Part shown: piece after piece, positions 59,038-64,000 of the stretch
Numbering within the stretch: the stretch's first letter is position 1
Layout: every line of letters starts with the position of its first letter
Assembly: GCA_009869945.1 (NCBI GenBank)
Contig: WIXG01000092.1
Coordinates: 62,001 to 126,000 of the forward strand
Reading direction: 5' to 3'
Source: Mesaphorura yosii
Taxonomy: Eukaryota > Arthropoda > Collembola > Poduromorpha > Tullbergiidae
DNA: 64,000 nt
Made by a program: the position numbers and the translations under genes
Notes under the pieces: model-generated
What the model was told of the DNA's origin: nothing
Seen by the model: the letters and a program-made list of their open reading frames with translations, nothing else
Databases searched by the model: none

Positions 59038-61426
59038 ATGCGAAGTTGGATTGTAAAAGTATTCTTCCTCGTCCTGCTACAATGGAAAGTGCACCGGTTA
59101 AAAGTGCACTGTGCTCCGCAGTCCTCGGCGGCTGGCGGAGAACGCAGTCTGAAGATGTTCGGGGTTCCAGCGATCTCAGATGACAGTGATAGCTTCGACG
59201 ATTCGAGAGAGTTCTCCAGACATATCAGAGGCATCCTCCAGGAGCCACGGGTAATGACCAGAAATAGAATACTGAATAATCCTTTCGTTTCCATTTGCAA
59301 TTGTTAATTCATTGCCTTATCTTCACTTGTCAGTTCAATTCTTCTGCTATTTCTATCATCCTGCCTTTGCTATTTAACAACTTACCCTTGTGTCATTATT
59401 GAAAACAAATTAACTCCAGACGCATGAACTTGGCGTACTTCTTGATTGTGGTCTGCAGTACTGCAGTGAAGTCGGACCAAGCTGAGACAACCAGGTCGTG
59501 GTGGCCCGTGTGGCATGATACATTGAGATGTGTGATCGCTATTCACTTTTACTGAACACAAGTGGCAGTGTACTTTTACTGGCAGTGGCAATAATTGCAC
59601 ACAAAGAGAGCAGACGCAGACTTCAACTTCTGAACGAAACTATGCTAAGCAAAGTTAACGGTACATTTAATTTAAGCGTTCGTAAGTAACGTGCACTTAA
59701 CAAATTAACTTCCAAAGTGTGTTTGCTAACAATAATTTAAATTTTGTGACACATCTGAAATCGAAACCTTCCAACGTCCCACCCTGATCTTTCCAGGTTT
59801 CATCCGCCTCTCCAATCTCTTCAACTAATTTCATAAATCTAACTGCTTCTAAACTTTTCTTATTTAGTAACAGTTGACTGTACCTGAAATATTTCTCCTG
59901 TTTCTAAATTTAGAATGCGTGAATTCATGAATGTCCGTTTTCTAACCTGTATGAGATGCGAATGAATGTGTGTAAATATTTTGACTAACCAGGTATTCGT
60001 CCGGTTGTGTGTTGTGTGTGTAGGACGTAGCCGACTCGAGCACAAGAGCACCAAAATTCGATCGTCTATTCACTTTACAGTTCAGTGGGTTGGCTGATTT
60101 GCTAAGAAGACCCTCCGAAGATCAATGCACGCCTTGTAGTAAGTCACCTTCCGCTCCGCGCCTTCAAAGCCTATAGCCTGCAGGATTTAACATTTAAGTC
60201 TCTTGCACAGCTTCTTTTATCTGTCAATTCATTCCCAGCTTCAACGCGTATTTATTTATGCGGGGTTGTTCTTAACTAATTGCTTTGTATTGTAGCCTGT
60301 GGAGTGAGTCACAGAGAGGAGAGAATCGTTGGCGGAACCATTGCAGAAGTAAACGCCTATCCATGGCTGGTGGCCCTGCAGTACAAGCAAAAGTTTTACT
60401 GTGGTGGAACTCTCATAAGCAACAAGTTTGTGCTGACTGCCGCACACTGCGTTCACGGGTAAATAATTCTTTCAATTCAGCCCTCAGAGATTATTCTTTC
60501 GCCATCGCCATACGATCAGTTTGAGCGTTTAACCTTTAAGGGTGCCGAAGGACCAAATCACACTTGTCTTTGGTGAGCACGACCGAAACAGAACAGACGA
60601 ATCGCAGACGCAGTATCGCAAAATCGAATCATTTGTGAAGCATCCGCAATTTCAGCGAGCAACTTTCAACAATGACGTGGCCGTGCTGAGGCTAGACCGA
60701 CCGATTCGCTTCAACAGATACATTTCTCCAGCGTGCCTGCCCGTCGACTTCGGTGAGTAAAATCTGAGCACTGATTTTGATTCTGTCGGGCAATGACGAT
60801 TGACCGGTCAATTTGGAATTTTACAGAGGACGAGGACTTTGACGGGGAGGAAGGGATCGTGGCGGGCTGGGGCCGAGTGGAGGAGAAAGGAAAGCCCTCG
60901 AGCATACTCCGTGAAGTCAGAGTTCCTATAATGACCAATGACGTAAGGATACTTCAAATCTTCTGAATGTTGTTTATGGAAAATAAGCAGGTCGTGATGT
61001 TGCAGGAATGCACGAAAACGAAATACACGGTCCGTGAAATTACTAGCAACATGATGTGTGCCGGCTACGAGGACGGGAAATTGGACGCTTGTCAAGGTAA
61101 GTTAATCACCATTTCGCCGTGGCCTGAAATAAATACACTGTCAGATTTCTCTACCTGCCACACAGGTGACTCAGGTGGCCCGTTGAATTGGGCTCCCTCA
61201 ACAGACTCGGACACGACGTACGTAATTGGAATCGTGTCCTGGGGTCAAGGTGAATAAATTCAGCTCGAAATGCAGCAAAATGCATGAAGTAGCGGTCAAA
61301 TAAAATTTTCGATGCCTTGCAGGTTGTGCCAGACCCCAGTTTCCCGGAATCTACACCCGCCTCACGAAATACCTGGAGTGGATTCGTCTGAACACGCTGA
61401 ACTCTTGCTTTTGCTCAATTCCGTAG
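59038..61426 (+). CDS. Secreted trypsin-like serine protease
   Basis: S1A endopeptidase zymogen. Exons 59038-59250, 60081-60138, 60296-60458, 60541-60752, 60827-60942, 61006-61096, 61166-61249, 61323-61426; 346 residues. Start: Met-Arg-Ser-Trp followed by a hydrophobic signal peptide (~1-20). A ~70-residue acidic propeptide ends [18 protein letters not shown], with expected cleavage after Arg100. This Cys pattern is common in arthropod trypsin-like proteases without a CLIP domain. The triad is complete: His141 (TAAHC), Asp190 (NNDVAVL) and Ser287 (GDSGGPL). Asp281, six before the Ser, predicts trypsin-type cleavage after Arg or Lys. A short tail with two Cys follows the catalytic domain. Substrate is unknown. 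AATAAA at 61751-61756. Confidence 0.93.
59251..60080 (+). other. First intron of the protease gene
   Basis: 830 bp between the signal/propeptide exon and the short Cys exon. No additional exon such as a CLIP domain with six cysteines was found. Confidence 0.5.
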
Positions 61427-61953
61427 ACGTAGATGAAAGTAGAAGCGATGGAAATCGTGGAACGTACCCGTGATAAATGCAGCATTACCAATCAATCGAG
61501 AATTTTGTATCATTCTTCTAGGGTTTGGTCTTGACGGAGTTGTAAATATGTAGATAGCATTTCGGTGAATTCATTTTTAATGTATGAGCCGCCTTCATTG
61601 CTTAGCATTTGGCGCCTGGAAAGGCTCGAAGTAATCCTGGAATTTGAATTTTCCGTAAGAAGCTAGTCATTTTATACTGTCCATACCCTCTTTTGGTAAA
61701 GGCACAGAGAATTTTATAATTTGCGTTTTGCTCTTGACTGAATAACCGACAATAAATATTTAAGCTAACAAGATCCTAGCGATAATTTATTACAGAAAAA
61801 TTCAAATGGCTTGCACAATATAAGATCCATGCCTAAATTATAAATGCACATTATAAAATGAGAAATGACTGAATTTTGGTCGACTGCAAACGGGACTGTA
61901 TTTTCAGCACCTACCGACCTCGCAATTTCAAACCGTGAATGAGCAGTGACTAG
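61427..61953. other. Convergent 3' spacer
   Basis: About 530 bp between stop codons of the protease (plus) and the TGN38-like gene (minus). AATAAA at 61751-61756 serves the protease. Otherwise AT-rich with nothing recognised. Confidence 0.5.
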
Positions 61954-63633
61954 TTAATCAAAATTATTCTCCAGTTTGCGATAGCTCGTGGTTGATCTTC
62001 TTCTCCCAGGATTTGGCCTTCGTCCTTCTATCACAAAGGCGAGAATCTGAAACCAAGAAAAATATACACTTGAAGCTTCAAGGTTCATATCTGAGCACAA
62101 GCACAAGGCGACAAGGCGCAGTCAACGAGTTTTAATTCTTCTTACTCGTTTCTTGTTGTGCAGCAGAAGGAAGCAAATACCAAAGAATCCGACAAGTGTG
62201 ATGAAGTATCCGATGTAGCCGGATTCGGACTCATCGTCGTCAGTCGGTCCTAGAAACGTGATGCCACCTTCTTGTGGCGCTTGTGGCTGCGTCTGGCTAA
62301 CAGGTTCTTTCTGGACGGGATCACTGCCCGCCTTCGCATTTGTATTCTCATTAGTGTCAGGCATCGGCATCGGGTCTGGTTCACCGACACGCTTATCATC
62401 TTCACCGTAGTCGGAATAAGGATCAGGCTGTTTCTCGTCGCTTGGAATTGGAATCTCTTCACCTTCATTATCAGTGACCGCGTTTGCATTTTCAGCTAAT
62501 ACACCAGTTACCTTTGACTGCGCTGGATTCTGGCTACTTCCTGACGACGATTCCAGTTGGTTGTTGACAGGAATTTTTGGAACTTTCAAATCGTTGTTCC
62601 TATCCCCATGATATTGATCTTCAGAATTTCCCTGCCCAAGATCAGAATCGGGGTTAACTGGACTCACAATCCCGGGCACTTCGCCAGCTGGCGTGCCGGC
62701 TTTAGCCGGACTTATTTCACCAGTTCTGTTACTTAATTGGGGCTCGTTTACTGGTTTCGTCATATCACTCGCACTGATATTTCCCTTGATCTCATCCTGC
62801 TTTATCTGCGTGGAGTGTAAATCTGACTCCGCCAAAGGTAAAGACTGGCTTGACGTGTTCTGCCGCATTTCTGTATCCACATTTGGAGGCACTTCTGCAG
62901 TGGCCGCTGTTTTGTTCGTGGCTGGACTTTTGGATACTTCAGTTCCGTTCGGTGCTACAACATCTCCTTCACCCGACGGTTTCAGGTATCCTGCGTTTGA
63001 ACTGTTCGTTTTTGCAATGTTGCTAGGAATGTCATGTGCGGGATTCAGGTTTGTGAGCTTTAAATGTTCTTCACGTGCTTGGAATAGGTCACTCATTGTA
63101 TTTACAATATCACACAAAGTTGGTGAGCCACTTGACGCACTTGCCTCTGAAGGTGCAGACTCGCAAATACGAACACATGGCTCCTGCTCCTTCACTTGGC
63201 CTTGCATACTTTCTTGATGGGGCATTGCCACGGACGAGTTGCACCAGTTTTGTAAATGAGCTCGACAAGTTGTATCATTCGTCAGCCATGGAGTTTTGCT
63301 GATCAGGGTGTCAGAATTAGTGCATAAATCTAGGCCTAATTTGCCCAAGGCACAAGTAGACGGAGTTAATGAGGCATTGTCCAACTTCAGTTTGCACGCA
63401 TTAAGTAAGAACTCGTACTGCTTTGATGGTATCACGGCACTCGCCTCCGGACCAGAACACGACGCGTTGTTGTGTATCAGTGATATTAGAAGAGATGAAT
63501 TGATACACGTTTTTGCATTCTGCGTTTGATCGTCAATTGGTGCTGCGAAGGATTCGTTCAGGCCTCCAGTTCTTAACGTGCACAGCAAGATGAAGTATGC
63601 ATATAATTTCAACTGCGTGATGAGTGGTGCCAT
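61954..63633 (-). CDS. TGN38/TGOLN2-like trans-Golgi membrane protein
   Basis: Type I membrane protein resembling TGN38/TGOLN2, which cycles between trans-Golgi network and plasma membrane. Exons 62146-63633 and 61954-62046; 526 residues. It has an N-terminal signal peptide (KLYAYFILLCTLRTGG). Next is a luminal part of ~440 residues with about ten Cys in the first third, then a long Ser/Thr/Asn/Pro-rich, low-complexity stretch with many N-glycosylation sites. A single membrane helix (YIGYFITLVGFFGICFLLL) is followed by the family hallmark HNKKR-ILAFVIEGRR, then a short tail with SYRKL, a YxxPhi sorting signal. Without splicing, the frame would stop 7 codons later (...RRIKTR); the second exon supplies the tail seen in TGOLN2, so splicing is favoured. 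The luminal sequence is fast evolving, so identity rests on the membrane/tail region. Confidence 0.8.
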
Positions 63634-64000
63634 TTCTGATGTTGTTCTAAGTTGTTCCCTAATGGAAGCGTCGGTCCCGACTCCTGTTAGTGTATTAGTT
63701 TTATTAGCATGTTATTTCTTAGAGCAAAAGGCAGACACTTAAGTACTTACCAAATTAAATCCACATCAGTTATCTAGTCCCTCAGTTTTTAGTTACTTCA
63801 GAACAAGGAAATTAGGACCCCAACGGCTGCACCGGGCATCAAGGACTATCAAACAAAATTAAATAGATCTATTTTGATAACAATTAGCGAAAACACCAGA
63901 GAGAAGACCGTGGTATACACCAAATGCACTCAGTTGGCGCATTCTTGTGTCGTCGTATACGTGTCTGCGATATTGAGCATCTCAGCGGTTTCGTTATTAT
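63634..64000. other. Upstream region of the TGN38-like gene, right edge
   Basis: About 370 bp upstream of the TGN38-like start; expected promoter and 5' UTR. No exon recognised. Confidence 0.45.

Noticed and set aside
62693..63217. 174-codon hydrophobic-looking frame on plus strand
   Set aside because: Antisense of the low-complexity luminal region of the TGN38-like protein.
1..64000. CRISPR arrays, bacterial operons, rRNA or clear tRNA genes
   Set aside because: None visible; the window has spliced nuclear genes throughout. tRNAs were not searched computationally, so a missed one is possible.

Overview
The window is animal nuclear DNA, most likely from an arthropod. Genes are split by many short introns (mostly 50-100 bp) with GT-AG ends. 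The gene set fits an arthropod: a gustatory-receptor-type chemoreceptor with the TYhhhhhQF end motif, an insect-type arylalkylamine N-acetyltransferase, a trypsin-like protease with a CxxCxCG pre-activation segment, and a slowpoke channel gene with alternative S6 exons. The intron-dense, compact layout looks more like a crustacean or basal hexapod than a fly, but the order cannot be fixed from sequence alone. All exon joins below were traced by eye from splice sites, reading phase and resemblance to remembered families; no database search was run.

Layout. 0.4-8.2 kb (minus): 5' half of slowpoke (BK channel), running off the left edge and including two phase-exclusive versions of the exon after S6. 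10.4-13.8 kb: an aldo/keto reductase (plus) converging on LRR1 (minus). 14.6-20.6 kb (plus): VPS11, with an NPF-motif tail, then an unrecognised multi-pass membrane protein. 21.3-25.9 kb: an SBK-type kinase (plus), an 83-residue single-pass protein (minus) and SMYD4 (minus). 27.1-29.5 kb: a GNAT acetyltransferase (plus) converging on a gustatory receptor (minus). 30.5-32.5 kb (minus): a small death-domain-like protein and a Myb/SANT-like protein, followed by a G-rich hairpin. 33.8-51.3 kb (minus): complete unc80, traced as 59 coding exons and about 3,190 residues. 52.8-55.3 kb (minus): ZDHHC6, with two microexons around its catalytic motif, and a small unrecognised gene. 55.5-56.6 kb (plus): the exosome subunit MTR3/EXOSC6. 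59.0-61.4 kb (plus): a secreted trypsin-like protease converging on a TGN38/TGOLN2-like protein (minus, 62.0-63.6 kb).

The genes form no single pathway. Two act on neuronal excitability (slowpoke; unc80 of the NALCN complex). Several act in membrane traffic or the secretory route (VPS11, ZDHHC6, TGN38-like). Two are substrate-recognition or modification factors (LRR1, SMYD4). The points most worth a second look are the ZDHHC6 microexons, the alternative slowpoke exon pair, the VPS11 NPF tail, the death-domain-like protein, two GC-AG introns, and the hairpin with a possible G-quadruplex at 32.9 kb.
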